Assembly: GCA_038323475.1 (NCBI GenBank)
Contig: JBBQHA010000086.1
Span: 1-13,865 of the forward strand
Origin: SZAS-103 sp038323475
GTDB lineage: Bacteria > Pseudomonadota > Gammaproteobacteria > Xanthomonadales > Xanthomonadaceae
Direction of reading: 5' to 3'
Length of the DNA: 13,865 nucleotides
This document shows positions 13,586-13,865 of this stretch, piece by piece. Both the position numbers and the translations under genes were made by a program. Under the pieces are notes generated by a model that was not told the DNA's origin, made no database searches, and saw only the letters and a program-made list of their open reading frames with translations. The stretch's first letter is position 1; every line of letters begins with the position of its first letter.

Positions 13586-13865
13586 ATGAGCGAGTTTTTC
13601 CTCTCCACCAGCGAAAGCGCGCCCATGTACAGCCAGATCATGGAGCAGATCATGGCCAAGGTACTGGCCGGCGACTGGGGGCCGGGGTACGCGCTGCCGT
13701 CGATCCGCGAATTGGCCAGCGCCAGCAAGGTCAGCGTCATCACCGTGAAGCGCGCGTACCTGGAGCTCGAACGAGCCGGCGTCATCATCACCCGACAGGG
13801 CAAGGGCTCCTTCGTGGCGGAGACGCAGGAACTGCCGCGCCAACTGGCGCAGCAGGAGTTCGACG
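13586..13865 (+). CDS. GntR-family transcriptional regulator, YtrA-like, cut by the window edge
   Basis: The first 93 residues are visible. They form a typical GntR winged helix-turn-helix: APMYSQIMEQIMAKVLAGDWGPGYALPSIRELA (about 12-44), the recognition-helix region VSVITVKRAYLELERAGVI (about 49-67), and the wing TRQGKGSFVAE (about 69-79). The PMYxQI opening and the short run into a Gln-rich stretch (ELPRQLAQQEFD) fit the YtrA subfamily, which has a small C-terminal helical domain and usually controls a neighbouring ABC transporter operon. That operon would lie to the right of the window. The effector domain is not visible, so the subfamily is likely but not certain. The ATG at 13586 has only a weak GGTG upstream. 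The gene has a strong promoter overlapped by a dyad. Confidence 0.85.
   Translation, partial: MSEFFLSTSESAPMYSQIMEQIMAKVLAGDWGPGYALPSIRELASASKVSVITVKRAYLELERAGVIITRQGKGSFVAETQELPRQLAQQEFD

Overview
The window is GC-rich chromosomal DNA whose gene content and codon habits point to a gammaproteobacterium of the Lysobacterales (Xanthomonadales; Lysobacter, Dokdonella or Rhodanobacter-like). This placement is inferred from protein style and dispersed-repeat style, not from a marker gene. I see no rRNA, tRNA, CRISPR array, transposase, phage gene or plasmid origin.

Left third (1-4360) is a patchwork of small accessory genes. From left to right these are: a secreted GH16-like glycosidase (minus strand, cut by the window edge); a SET-domain protein (plus); an unknown 139-aa protein (plus, GTG start); a five-helix membrane protein with a CrtO-acyltransferase-like C-terminal half (minus); a doubtful small ORF (minus); a secreted cysteine-patterned protein made of two tandem duplications (minus); and an unknown 179-aa protein (plus, TTG start). 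The spacer 3493-3817 between the last two is divergent and carries three perfect dyads.

Middle (4360-9610) is an RND efflux pair: a lipoprotein membrane fusion protein and an HAE1-type pump joined by a 4-base ATGA overlap. No outer-membrane channel gene is present. A perfect 8-bp inverted repeat lies just upstream of the first gene, and a REP-like structured element forms the last codons of the pump gene. A small four-helix membrane protein follows. Inverted dispersed repeats of three different sequence types lie at about 4428-4516, 8890-8936 and 9530-9613.

Right third (9612-13865) is a sugar-use module. A MalK/UgpC-type ABC ATPase (minus) diverges from a GH1 beta-glucosidase and a glucokinase (plus). 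The shared upstream region contains a LacI/CcpA-like operator. A plausible pathway is: imported beta-glucoside, hydrolysis by GH1 to glucose, phosphorylation by Glk to glucose 6-phosphate. No permease or binding protein for the ATPase is in the window. The window ends inside a GntR-family (YtrA-like) repressor gene. Its near-consensus promoter (TTGACA, 16 bp, TATACT) is covered by a perfect 9-bp dyad, which suggests autoregulation.

No unmistakable new defence or mobile system is visible. The best candidates for novelty are the secreted duplicated-repeat protein, the structured element inside the RND gene, the three-half-site palindrome before the efflux operon, and the operator/promoter overlap of the GntR gene.
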